Shown piece by piece: positions 35,083 through 44,200 of a stretch of 64,000 nucleotides of DNA. The DNA is from an uncultured Pelagibacteraceae bacterium. GTDB lineage: Bacteria > Pseudomonadota > Alphaproteobacteria > Pelagibacterales > Pelagibacteraceae. The stretch's first letter is position 1. Every line of letters starts with the position of its first letter. Where the stretch lies: assembly GCA_902545555.1 (NCBI GenBank), contig CACCGK010000001.1, positions 124,001 to 188,000 on the forward strand. Reading direction: 5' to 3'. Below the pieces are notes generated by a model. The model was not told where the DNA came from, ran no database searches, and saw nothing but the letters and a program-made list of their open reading frames with translations. Position numbers and translations under genes: made by a program.

Positions 35083-36791
35083 TAAGCGCTCCCCAATATG
35101 CAAGCTATTTTAAAGCCTTTCATTTTTTGTGATCCCTGCTGTTCACCCTCAGGCAGTGTCATGCTTGCTAAAGATGCTTGAGATATCAGTTTTTTATTGT
35201 TCAAATTACTTATTAATTTAAGAATGTCTTGATCGCTAAATGCTGATCCTTCAATTACTATCTGATCAACCCCATTATATTCAATCGATTTAAACTTGAC
35301 TCTTTTAGGTACGGCAGAAGCAATTTGTGCAAGCACTCTAAAACTTACTGTTTTGTTTGACTCGATTGATTGACTTAATTTTAATGATTTATTCATTACT
35401 CCAATCTCTTTAGCATACTTATTTTTTTCTAAAGTTTTAAGCTCGTGTGTTTGAACAACCTGATCATAACCAACAATTTTTTTATTTAGTTCTGTAATTT
35501 GCCAAAATGAAAATCCAAATAAAGTTATATAAATAATAGCAACTACACCAACTACCCCTTTGAAAGCAAAACTTGAAACAGCTTTTGCTTTTTTTTGCGC
35601 AATCATGTTGTCCCTATTTGGAAGTAAGTTTATGTTTTTTACTGCTGTTACAAATTTATAATAACCAAATACATCTAATTTTCTAAAAGCTAAACCCATG
35701 ACAGTTGAAAAATACGATCGATTTTTCATATTGATTTCATTTTCAAGTTGAGCAGGAACTTTGATTCCATCAAAAGGATCAAAAAGTTGATAACCTGTGT
35801 TAGTCATATTTTTTCTAAAACTTCCTAAATATTCTTCAACATTAGGTAAGTTTGAAGTTACTCTTAAATTTCTAATTCTTTTTTCGTATTTTGTTTCAAA
35901 ATCCTGGATGGCTTGCTTAACTTGCGTCATGTATCTTCTAACTAACGCATCCATTTCTTCTTGATTATTACTTTCTTCTAAAGTTTTTCTATCTTGGCTT
36001 CTAATAAATATATCAGTTATGATTGGATTGTTTTCATATAAAATCATTACATAATTTTCATCTAAACCAAATTCTAAAACAGCTGTTAAATTACTTTCTT
36101 CAATTGAACCTGCTATTTGATTTATTTGGTCTACTGCAGATTTTAACGCAAAACATTTAACATCGATGATAACAGCGTTAAGTCCACCCTTCTTTATTAT
36201 ATCTGTATAATTATTGATGTCTGAAAGCTTGGAGGCAACGAATAAAATATCCATCGTATTTCCAGTGGTGTCTTTATTTATCACTTGATGAAAAATTGAA
36301 TAATCAGCTAAATTATCAGTTAGTTGAACTAAGTTTTCCCATAAAGAATCTGTATCAATTGCTTTTTTTAATTCCTCATCTGTCATTAGAGGAGCTGTAA
36401 CAACTCTTATAATCGCACTGGTAACTGGTATTGCTATTGCAGCATTTGTTGTGTTTATTTTTAATTTTTGTAATGCAATTTTTAATTCATCAGCAACTTT
36501 ATCAGGGTTTTCTAATACTGTTCCCCCTGATGGAATTCCCTCAAACTTATGCACATGAAATTTATCTAAAACCCACTGATTAGACTTGTTGTTTGAAACT
36601 TGAGATAGTCTTATTTCGTTAGGTGTAAGTTCAACACCAATTATCTCTTCTCCTTTTGCGGTTGATTTTCCTAATCTGTTTTTTAGAAACTTACTAAAGA
36701 AACTCTCTTTTTTATTCCCTGCCTCTGGTTTTGGAACAGGTGCATCACTTTTTGCTTTTTTTTTAAAAAGATTTGCAAATGGATTTTTCAT
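35082..36791 (-). CDS. pilMN: PilM-PilN fusion protein
   Basis: 569 residues joining two normally separate alignment-complex proteins. Residues about 46-375 are a PilM actin-like domain (GVELTPNEIRLSQV near 53, IAIPVTSAIIRVV near 113, VLEFGLDENYVMILYENN near 234). The PilN signature KNINLLPNRDN sits at about 385-395, then a membrane helix (about 408-430), coiled coil and a periplasmic domain to 569. In model systems free PilM binds the INLLP tail of PilN; here that tail is covalently attached to PilM. The frame is open throughout. It is the first gene of the minus-strand pilus operon. Confidence 0.93.
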   Translation of the reverse strand: MKNPFANLFKKKAKSDAPVPKPEAGNKKESFFSKFLKNRLGKSTAKGEEIIGVELTPNEIRLSQVSNNKSNQWVLDKFHVHKFEGIPSGGTVLENPDKVADELKIALQKLKINTTNAAIAIPVTSAIIRVVTAPLMTDEELKKAIDTDSLWENLVQLTDNLADYSIFHQVINKDTTGNTMDILFVASKLSDINNYTDIIKKGGLNAVIIDVKCFALKSAVDQINQIAGSIEESNLTAVLEFGLDENYVMILYENNPIITDIFIRSQDRKTLEESNNQEEMDALVRRYMTQVKQAIQDFETKYEKRIRNLRVTSNLPNVEEYLGSFRKNMTNTGYQLFDPFDGIKVPAQLENEINMKNRSYFSTVMGLAFRKLDVFGYYKFVTAVKNINLLPNRDNMIAQKKAKAVSSFAFKGVVGVVAIIYITLFGFSFWQITELNKKIVGYDQVVQTHELKTLEKNKYAKEIGVMNKSLKLSQSIESNKTVSFRVLAQIASAVPKRVKFKSIEYNGVDQIVIEGSAFSDQDILKLISNLNNKKLISQASLASMTLPEGEQQGSQKMKGFKIACILGSA

Positions 36792-36848
36792 AATTAGCTC
36801 TTACTTCAGCTTATACTCAACTTTTACTAGAATAAAAATAATTTTTAT

Positions 36849-36858
36849 TCAAAATGGG
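36849..36858. promoter_or_regulatory. TCAAAATGGG motif in the pilMN/pilT divergent region
   Basis: The site lies 58 bp upstream of pilMN and 55 bp upstream of pilT, almost exactly midway in the 121-bp gap. A regulator here could control both halves of the pilus locus. It matches the motif at 24869 and 58580 base for base over ten positions. Confidence 0.5.
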
Positions 36859-36912
36859 TTTTTATAAGAAATAAAGTGACAAAAAATGCTCAATTTATAT
36901 TATTAGTTCACA

Positions 36913-37929
36913 ATGTTTGAAAAATTAGAAGATCTAGCAAAGAATAATAAAAAAATATCAGACTTTCACATTAGGGCTGGATCGCCTCTAGCTTACAGAG
37001 CAACAGGTGAAATTATAAAAGTTCAAGAAGTTATTGTTACAGCTCAAGATTTAAAAGATCTTTTATCAATGAACTGTAATGAAGAGGAGTTAGAAAAATT
37101 TGAAAGAACTCATGAACTTGATACAGCAGTAAGTTTAAGTGGATTAAGGTTTAGAGCAAACTTTTATAAAACAATCAATGGTCCTGCATGCGTTTGTAGA
37201 AGAGTAGAAAGTAAAATTCCTGATATGGATCAATTTAATTTACCACAAGCTCTTTATGATATTGTAGACTTTCATAAAGGTTTAGTTTTAGTGACAGGTC
37301 CTACAGGTTCAGGGAAGTCAACTACGCTAGCTGCGATTGTAAATGAAATTAATAAAACTAGAACTTCAAATATTATAACTGTTGAAGATCCAGTTGAATT
37401 TATTCACACTGACAATCAAAGTATTGTTTCTCATCGAGAAGTTGGAAAACAAACTCAATCATTTGCAGCAGCATTAAAAGCAGCTTTAAGAGAAGATCCT
37501 GATGTAATTCTTGTTGGAGAGATGAGAGATTTAGAAACAATTAGTTTAGCACTTACTGCTGCTGAAACAGGTCACTTAGTTTTTGGTACATTGCATACAA
37601 GTGGTGCACCAAGTACGATTAATAGAATTATTGATGTGTTCCCTCCTGAACAACAAGAACAAATTCGTGCACAAATTTCAACTTCATTAAAAATGGTAGT
37701 TACGCAAAGATTATTAAAAACAAAAGATGGTCAAGGACGAGTGGGAGCATTTGAAATAATGAAATGTACTCCACCAATTCAAAACTTAATCCGTGAAGCT
37801 AAAATTCACCAAATTCCCAGTATCATGCAAACTGCAGTAAGAGATGGTATGATTACAATGGATAAATCTTTAGAGGAATTGGTTAAGTCAGGAAAAATAG
37901 ATCCAGGTGCAGCAAAAGCAGGACATTAA
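36913..37929 (+). CDS. pilT: Twitching motility retraction ATPase
   Basis: 338-residue PilT/PilU-type hexameric ATPase that depolymerises the pilus. The N-terminal PAS-like region has DFHIRAGSPLAYRATGE near residue 17. Walker A is TGPTGSGKSTT near 129, the Asp-box is TVEDPVEFIH near 156, Walker B is ILVGEMRDLET near 196, and the His-box is TLHTSGAPSTINRIID. The retraction motif appears as IQNLIREAKIHQI (near 292) in place of the classical AIRNLIRE. It lacks the four-cysteine motif, as expected. Its end overlaps fimT by 23 bp. Confidence 0.95.
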   Translation: MFEKLEDLAKNNKKISDFHIRAGSPLAYRATGEIIKVQEVIVTAQDLKDLLSMNCNEEELEKFERTHELDTAVSLSGLRFRANFYKTINGPACVCRRVESKIPDMDQFNLPQALYDIVDFHKGLVLVTGPTGSGKSTTLAAIVNEINKTRTSNIITVEDPVEFIHTDNQSIVSHREVGKQTQSFAAALKAALREDPDVILVGEMRDLETISLALTAAETGHLVFGTLHTSGAPSTINRIIDVFPPEQQEQIRAQISTSLKMVVTQRLLKTKDGQGRVGAFEIMKCTPPIQNLIREAKIHQIPSIMQTAVRDGMITMDKSLEELVKSGKIDPGAAKAGH

Positions 37930-38560
37930 GGGTTTTACAATTTTAGAACTACTAGTTGTTATTACTATAGTAGCTATCGTCTCTGCTGTTGGTTATCCAA
38001 ATTTTATGGAGTGGAGTGAAGATAGAAAAGTTAGAAAAGCCTCTGAACAAATTGCGTCAATGCTTACAAATATTAACACTCAACTTCAAAGAGGTAATTT
38101 TCAGTATGTTCAGTTTCAAATAATTCCCGGAGGTACCTCATCAACAACAATCAGAACTAAAGGAATTTATCAAGATAGTTATTCAGAAAAAATTAATTCA
38201 GGAGGTATAAAATGTAGTAACAATAATAATTATTGGGACGAAACTGTGCAGGAAATAGTGATTGATACTCCAGTCCATACAGACAAGCAAGGTTCAGTAT
38301 GTTTTTCAAAAGATGGAACTAAGTTCTTACAAAATGGATCATTAGAAAATCAATATGGATTTTTTGTTAATGGTGAGGAGGTAAAAGATTATGCGCTTGT
38401 TTGTAGCGAAAGTAACGCAAAACAAATTGGTGGAAAATGTGATCTGAAAACTCTTGGTAAAAATGGTGGTTTGACAAAACCTGCTTATTTGGTTCTATGG
38501 TCAAGATTTGGTACAGTTACTAAATATAAAAGAGGTAAAAGTGATTGGACAATTAGATAA
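37907..38560 (+). CDS. fimT: Minor pseudopilin, FimT/GspH-like
   Basis: 217-residue prepilin. The GTG start at 37907, inside the end of pilT, gives leader MQQKQDIKG followed by mature FTILE with Glu5. VRKASEQIASMLTNINTQLQ near residue 38 matches the FimT/GspH helix. The head is larger than usual and has several cysteines (IKCSN, SVCFS, LVCSES, GKCDL). It is the first of four minor pilin genes ordered fimT-pilV-pilW-pilX, the conserved order for the pilus-tip initiation complex. Confidence 0.87.
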   Translation: MQQKQDIKGFTILELLVVITIVAIVSAVGYPNFMEWSEDRKVRKASEQIASMLTNINTQLQRGNFQYVQFQIIPGGTSSTTIRTKGIYQDSYSEKINSGGIKCSNNNNYWDETVQEIVIDTPVHTDKQGSVCFSKDGTKFLQNGSLENQYGFFVNGEEVKDYALVCSESNAKQIGGKCDLKTLGKNGGLTKPAYLVLWSRFGTVTKYKRGKSDWTIR

Positions 38561-39131
38561 AAGAATTTACGAAAAAGGGATAACATTACTAGAAGCACTA
38601 GTTTCCACAGCTATTATTGGTATTGGCTTTGTTGCAATATTTCAAATGGTTAATTATTCCGTTCAATCTATCGATACTTCAGGTGAGAGAACAAAATCTA
38701 ATTATTTAGTAGGGATGGTAGCAGAAGACTTAATTGCTGAAAAAAACTCAACTTCCCCTACAAAAGATGTTAAATTAATGGATTATTTAGTTTCAAATAA
38801 AATATCAGGTACTAAATCATCTTGGAGAATGGGTAGCTGCTCAACTGGAACCTCAACAACAGGTTCATTTACTAATACTGCTCAAAATAAATTTAAAAAA
38901 TGGGATGACAGATTTTCTAAAAGAAGAATTAAATGTAAAGGATCACAAGATATAAAATTTTTAAAGGTTTTCGATATCTGTAACAACGGTGCATCTGGAA
39001 ATAATTGTACTTATAATAACACGCAGCGTTATCAAAACACTGGAATTTATGAAAAATGGTATTTAGGAAAAATGGAAGTAAACATGAATGATGGTAGCAA
39101 GAAAAAATATCTTTATTTTCAAATTCATTAA
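38541..39131 (+). CDS. pilV: Minor pilin PilV-like
   Basis: 196 residues from GTG 38541, chosen because AGAGG lies 5 nt upstream and gives a short leader ending in YEKG; an in-frame upstream ATG would give an 11-residue longer leader. Mature start ITLLE with Glu5, then ALVSTAIIGIGFVAIFQMVNY, typical of PilV/GspI. Cysteines occur in the head (GSCST, IKCKG, DICNN, NCTY). It overlaps fimT by 20 bp and its stop abuts the pilW ATG. Confidence 0.87.
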   Translation: MIGQLDKRIYEKGITLLEALVSTAIIGIGFVAIFQMVNYSVQSIDTSGERTKSNYLVGMVAEDLIAEKNSTSPTKDVKLMDYLVSNKISGTKSSWRMGSCSTGTSTTGSFTNTAQNKFKKWDDRFSKRRIKCKGSQDIKFLKVFDICNNGASGNNCTYNNTQRYQNTGIYEKWYLGKMEVNMNDGSKKKYLYFQIH

Positions 39132-39971
39132 ATGAAAAAAAAATTAAGTACAATTGCTGGTGTAACTTTAATTGAAATTTTAATTGGTATTTTAATTTCT
39201 GTGGTGATGATGGCAGCAATGTTTACATCATATACAGTTGTTAATAACTCTTACTCTCAAGTTGCTGATCGAGCAAAAATTTCTACAGCTGGGAGAGATG
39301 TTATAGGAATGTTATTAAGAGATATACGACTTGCTGGATTTAAATATCATAATGATAATATTCCCACATCAAACGAACATGCTCCTATCGTTATTACCAA
39401 ATCAAGTAACTTTGCTCAGTCATGTGATAAAATAGAAATAGTTTTTGGAACTATAGCAGGTAAACCAACTGGCAATCCTTTAAAGTACGAATATGAAAGA
39501 TATAAAATTACTTATGAGTGTAAAAAATCAAAAATTCCAAATAAGTCTGCTCCACCCTTGCCAGGAAATAAGTATCCTCCAATTGATGCATTTGCAATTT
39601 ATAAATCAAAAGAAAAATGGAACACTTCAAGAAATAATTGGGACAATGGTAGCACTGATAGTAATCCTAAAACTTACGGACCATCATTAGTTGCAGATTA
39701 TATCAGTGATTTAGTTTTTAATGCAATTGATGACAAAGGTTTGTTAATCAAACCGCCTCCTACACCAACGAATGCAACAAAAGATAAATTATATAAAATT
39801 AAAACTATTGATATTGCTTTAACTGTAAGATCGACAAAAGATTTTTTTAGAACTTCAAAATTAAGAGAAATTCTTGCAATGACGGACACATCAAGAAATA
39901 TAAAAAAAACTGATAAATTTTTAAGAGATACAATTGTTGTAACTGCTCACGCTAGGAATATTGGTCTATGA
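39132..39971 (+). CDS. pilW: Minor pilin PilW-like
   Basis: 279 residues. The leader MKKKLSTIAG is followed by mature VTLIE with Glu5 and helix ILIGILISVVMMAAMFTSY. RDVIGMLLRDIRLAGF near residue 55 is the PilW/GspJ signature. The long head fits the PilW family. It overlaps pilX by 4 bp (ATGA), showing tight coupling in the minor pilin cluster. Confidence 0.9.
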   Translation: MKKKLSTIAGVTLIEILIGILISVVMMAAMFTSYTVVNNSYSQVADRAKISTAGRDVIGMLLRDIRLAGFKYHNDNIPTSNEHAPIVITKSSNFAQSCDKIEIVFGTIAGKPTGNPLKYEYERYKITYECKKSKIPNKSAPPLPGNKYPPIDAFAIYKSKEKWNTSRNNWDNGSTDSNPKTYGPSLVADYISDLVFNAIDDKGLLIKPPPTPTNATKDKLYKIKTIDIALTVRSTKDFFRTSKLREILAMTDTSRNIKKTDKFLRDTIVVTAHARNIGL

Positions 39972-40693
39972 TTAAAAAAAATGAAAAAGGTTTTGCGTTA
40001 GTCCTCTCTTTAGTTTTAATGCTAGCAATGTCTTTAATGGGTGGAGCGCTTATTGTTATGTCTGCAAGTGACCATCAAAGCAATAATAAGAGTGATGAGT
40101 ATCAACAAACTTTTTATGTAGCAGAAACTGCTTTGTTAGAAGGTGAAAAATATGTGGTCAATCAATTTTTAGGTCCTTGGAATCCTTCCAATCATAAAAG
40201 AAATGTTGGAAGTAGAAATTTACCTACTAATCAGAAATCTACTTTTAATGGTCAAATGACAAAAGTTAATTACAGTTCATCTGATAAATATTATTTTAAT
40301 ACTTCAAATTATTGTTTTAATAGTTTTCCAGATAAACCAGACAATCTTAAAGTTGTTGTTGGTGAAAGTTGGAATTTTGGTGATGTCATTCGAGATAGTT
40401 TTAATAACAATGCTTCTCAAGCAGAGAAGGATGAGGCTGAAAGATTAAAGGGTTATTATTATGAATACTTTATTACCAATATAGGAGCTGCTCCATTTAA
40501 AGGATCAGGATCTAGTGTTAAAAAACAAGCAGGAAATAGCGGTCTAAATGGTATGGCTTATAGGATATTTGGCTGTGGAATAAAGGCTGAAGAGCATGGA
40601 TTTAACAAAAATAACCAAAAACACTCTATTAATTCTGGGTCTAAAAAAAGAATAATTGTAGCCCTAGAAAGTGTAGTTGTTTTACCAAAATAG
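39968..40693 (+). CDS. pilX: Minor pilin PilX-like
   Basis: 241 residues with leader MIKKNEKG and mature start FALVLSLVLMLAMSLMGGAL. Position 5 of the mature protein is not glutamate, as in PilX/GspK-type proteins that sit at the pilus tip. QQTFYVAETALLEGEKYV near residue 44 is the PilX helix signature. It closes the minor pilin set; the next gene starts 56 bp on. Confidence 0.88.
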   Translation: MIKKNEKGFALVLSLVLMLAMSLMGGALIVMSASDHQSNNKSDEYQQTFYVAETALLEGEKYVVNQFLGPWNPSNHKRNVGSRNLPTNQKSTFNGQMTKVNYSSSDKYYFNTSNYCFNSFPDKPDNLKVVVGESWNFGDVIRDSFNNNASQAEKDEAERLKGYYYEYFITNIGAAPFKGSGSSVKKQAGNSGLNGMAYRIFGCGIKAEEHGFNKNNQKHSINSGSKKRIIVALESVVVLPK

Positions 40694-40749
40694 ACCAATT
40701 TGAACGGTTTTAAAGTCTAATTAAATTTTGTTATATTATAAATTAAAGA

Positions 40750-41289
40750 ATGAAAATTTTAATAAAATCTTTTTTAATTATAATTTTATCAATTAATCTT
40801 GCCTATTCAGCTTGCGATCTAATAGCAGAATTTGGGGAAAAAAAAGAAGTTTTTGAGAAAAGAGAAATTGCTACAAGACCATTTCCAATGGAATATGCTG
40901 AATTAGATGTTTATCCTATTTTAGCAAATGATGTTTGCCCTAACCAAAAATTAAACGATGTAGGCATTGAATATAGATTTTTAAATGACGAATTGGTTGC
41001 AGTTAATTTTGTTGCTTTAAATGATGATCGAAATTTAGTAACTGAAAAATTGACATTAATGAATTATGTAAAAAAAAATTATCAAAAGTTTGATACTGGA
41101 AACAATCCAAACTCTTATGAAGGAGTGGAGGTAATTGAAAAATCAAATTTATTTATTGTATATCAAAGATTAACTGGTGATGACGGGATTAAAAATGAGC
41201 AGATCTATATTTCAACACCTAAGCTAGATGAAAAATTGTCAAAATTCTATGCTAAAAAAGAAATTGAAGATTTGAAGAATTCACAATGA
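40750..41289 (+). CDS. Secreted protein upstream of pilY1, unknown
   Basis: 179 residues with a Sec signal peptide (MKILIKSFLIIILSINLAYS, about 1-20). The mature part has two cysteines (ACDL, NDVCP) and an alternating strand pattern, with no known family seen. Its stop overlaps the pilY1 start by 4 bp, so the two are probably made together. It may be a periplasmic partner or chaperone for PilY1, by position only. Confidence 0.72.
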   Translation: MKILIKSFLIIILSINLAYSACDLIAEFGEKKEVFEKREIATRPFPMEYAELDVYPILANDVCPNQKLNDVGIEYRFLNDELVAVNFVALNDDRNLVTEKLTLMNYVKKNYQKFDTGNNPNSYEGVEVIEKSNLFIVYQRLTGDDGIKNEQIYISTPKLDEKLSKFYAKKEIEDLKNSQ

Positions 41290-44200
41290 AATTAAAAAAA
41301 ATAATATTTAGTTTTTTATTTATATTTTTAACAACTGAAAATTTATTTGCTAAAGCACTGCCTCCTGGAACTGGTATTGGAGATGTTCCTGCAAACGTAT
41401 TAATCTTACTTGATAAATCTGGAAGTATGGGTTGGCGAATGAGTGGGGGAACCGCAAGTATGAGATATCCTTATGATACAGATGCGGATAGTAATGGTGA
41501 CATTCTTGTTTCACAATATAATAGAGATGGTGTTAAAAAGTTTTTATACAATACAGCCACAACAGATAGTGGATTTGGAAATAATGGAGTTTCAGGAAAA
41601 GGAAATCAAAAGTATGAAGGCAATAGGAATTGTAGAACCTCCTATTCTTATAGCGGTGAAACACATAACGATATTTATTACACAACCGCTCTTTATGAAA
41701 GAGCTGTTGTTGGAATAAGAGCTAGTGATGGAAGGTGTATGGTTAAGTATAACGTGGGTGGTTATCCTTATAATATGACAATAGACTCTGGAAAGATATT
41801 TGTGGGGGGTTCATTTGGCTTTAAGGTTATAGATATAAATTCTGGCTCAATAAGAAATTGTAATGCTAATTATCAATTAAGGTATAGTTACGGAACCACA
41901 ATTGATGCTGGAAATATATTTTCATACAGAGGTAATAGAATTTATAAATTCCCATTAAATCAATCTGGAATGTGTCCTTCAACATCTGGTCAAAGTTTTT
42001 ATTATCCTGGAGGCAGTTATGTTGGATTGCAACATGTTGGGGGAAATCAGATATGGACTCTTTCATGGAACGGTAGCTGGATAAGAAAAATTCAAGTTAA
42101 TAATTCAGGGACTGGATATAGTATTTTAATAAATAAAGGTAAGAGAAGTAGATCAGCATCATCTACTAGCAACTTGTATTTTTACTATCCGTGGGGATTA
42201 GGATATGATGATACAAATAATAGATTACTTGGTGCAAACTTAAATAATGGTCAAGTTCATGTGATGGATCAAAATGCTGGTTGGATTAAGTCTATCGGTG
42301 GAGCTCCAAAAACAAGAATGCAAGCAGCGTATGAAGCTATTGAAGCAATAGTAAAAGACTCTTCATTAACCTCTGGGGTAGATTTTGGATTTGCTTACTG
42401 GTCTGCCGGAGCTTCTGGTTTTAATAGATGGCATGGAGACCATAAAACAGGGCAAGGATATTCAACACCTTGTAACTATTATAATTGTCTTAAAGTCCCT
42501 ATTTATAAAGGCGGTGCTGCTCAAATTGCTAAAATGATAAGGACAGTTAATCCGGGTGGAGGTACGCACTTAGACTCAGCAATGAGAATTGCATCAAGGT
42601 ATTATAAAAATACTACTTATTCACCTATAGATAAAAATCTAGATTGTCAAAATTCTTATGTAATTTTAATTGGTGATGGAGATTGGTTCAGTCATACTCA
42701 TAAAAGAGGTTTAAAAATAGTTAAAGATCTTTACAGTACTAATAAGATTAAAACTTTCGCAATTGCATTTGGTACCGGTATCAGTGCAAATGGATACAGA
42801 TATTTCCAAGACGTTGCAAAAGCAGGCGGCACAGGTAAGTCAATTGTAGCTACGACTGGAGCTGCATTAACTTCTCAACTTAAAGCTAAAATTGGAGAAA
42901 TCATTGCTGAAAAACTTTCGTTTACTGCTCCTGCAATTACAGCAACAATTGAAAAAGGTGGATCTTTATACCAAGCTCAATTTGATTACCAACAAAATAA
43001 AGAATGGATAGGAACACTTACCAGAACAAAAATAAATCCAGATGGAAGTATTGATGAAAATCACGTTGATAACTGGTCTGCGGCTGATGTAGTTCCACAA
43101 CCAAGCTCAAGAAAAATCTGGAGCATAATTCCAGGTACTGATTATAAAGCAGATTATAATAACTTTAGAGATACATATGCTACAGAAATTGGAAATGTAT
43201 TATCATTATATGAAAATGATATTCAAGATTACCATAGAAAAACAGATTCTCCTGGTGGGTCAAGTTTAAATAGAAGGTGTGCAAGTTCTGCTGGAGTTCT
43301 AGATGGAACAGATGATGATTTAAAAGGATTAATAAATTTTATAAGAGGAACAGACTATTTTGACTACGATGGGGATTGCAATCTTACTGAAAAGAGAACA
43401 CAAGACGGAAAAAATATTTATCTAGGTGATATTTATCACTCACAGTTAATTGTAATAGGTGCGCCTTCTGCAGAAACGCAATTTCAAAATATAAATCAAG
43501 AAGCTTACTTTAGAAATGTAAATGGATATACTGCATGGAAAGACTCTCTAAAAGCAAGAGATAATAATCCTGTTATTTATGCTGGCTCTAATAGTGGAAT
43601 TCTTCATGCATTTGATGCAAACACTGGAAAAGAAAAATGGGGATTTGTTCCACCATTAGTTGCTCCATATTTGCCTTTGGTTATGAATAACAATTTAAAT
43701 CTTGCAAAAGGGGGAGGATCAAACGCAATCTTTGGAGTTGACGGTTCAATTGTTGCACACGATATGTATTTTAAATCTCCATTAGATACTTCTAAAAAAT
43801 GGCACACAATTTTGTTTGTTCCTTATGGACGAGGTGGTGCTGGAATGAGTGTATTAGATGTAACTAATCCAGACAAACCTTTACACTTATGGTCAATTTT
43901 TAATGATAAAATTAATCATAGAGTATACAGAGTAGATCATAATCAAGTTATTTATAATTATGATTATATTGGTAAATCGTATTCTCTTGCTTCATTTGCT
44001 GAAGCTATAGAAGTTACAGATAAATATAATGATAACAATAGTGTATCTAATACATGTAACACATCGCTAACGACATCATGTTATAAGGGGAAAAAATGGA
44101 CTTTCCCAGTTCAAGGAATTAAGAAAAGCGATATTACAGTCACCTTTAACGATAAAAATTATACTAATTTTAATGTAACAACGAATTCAAGTGGTGATAC

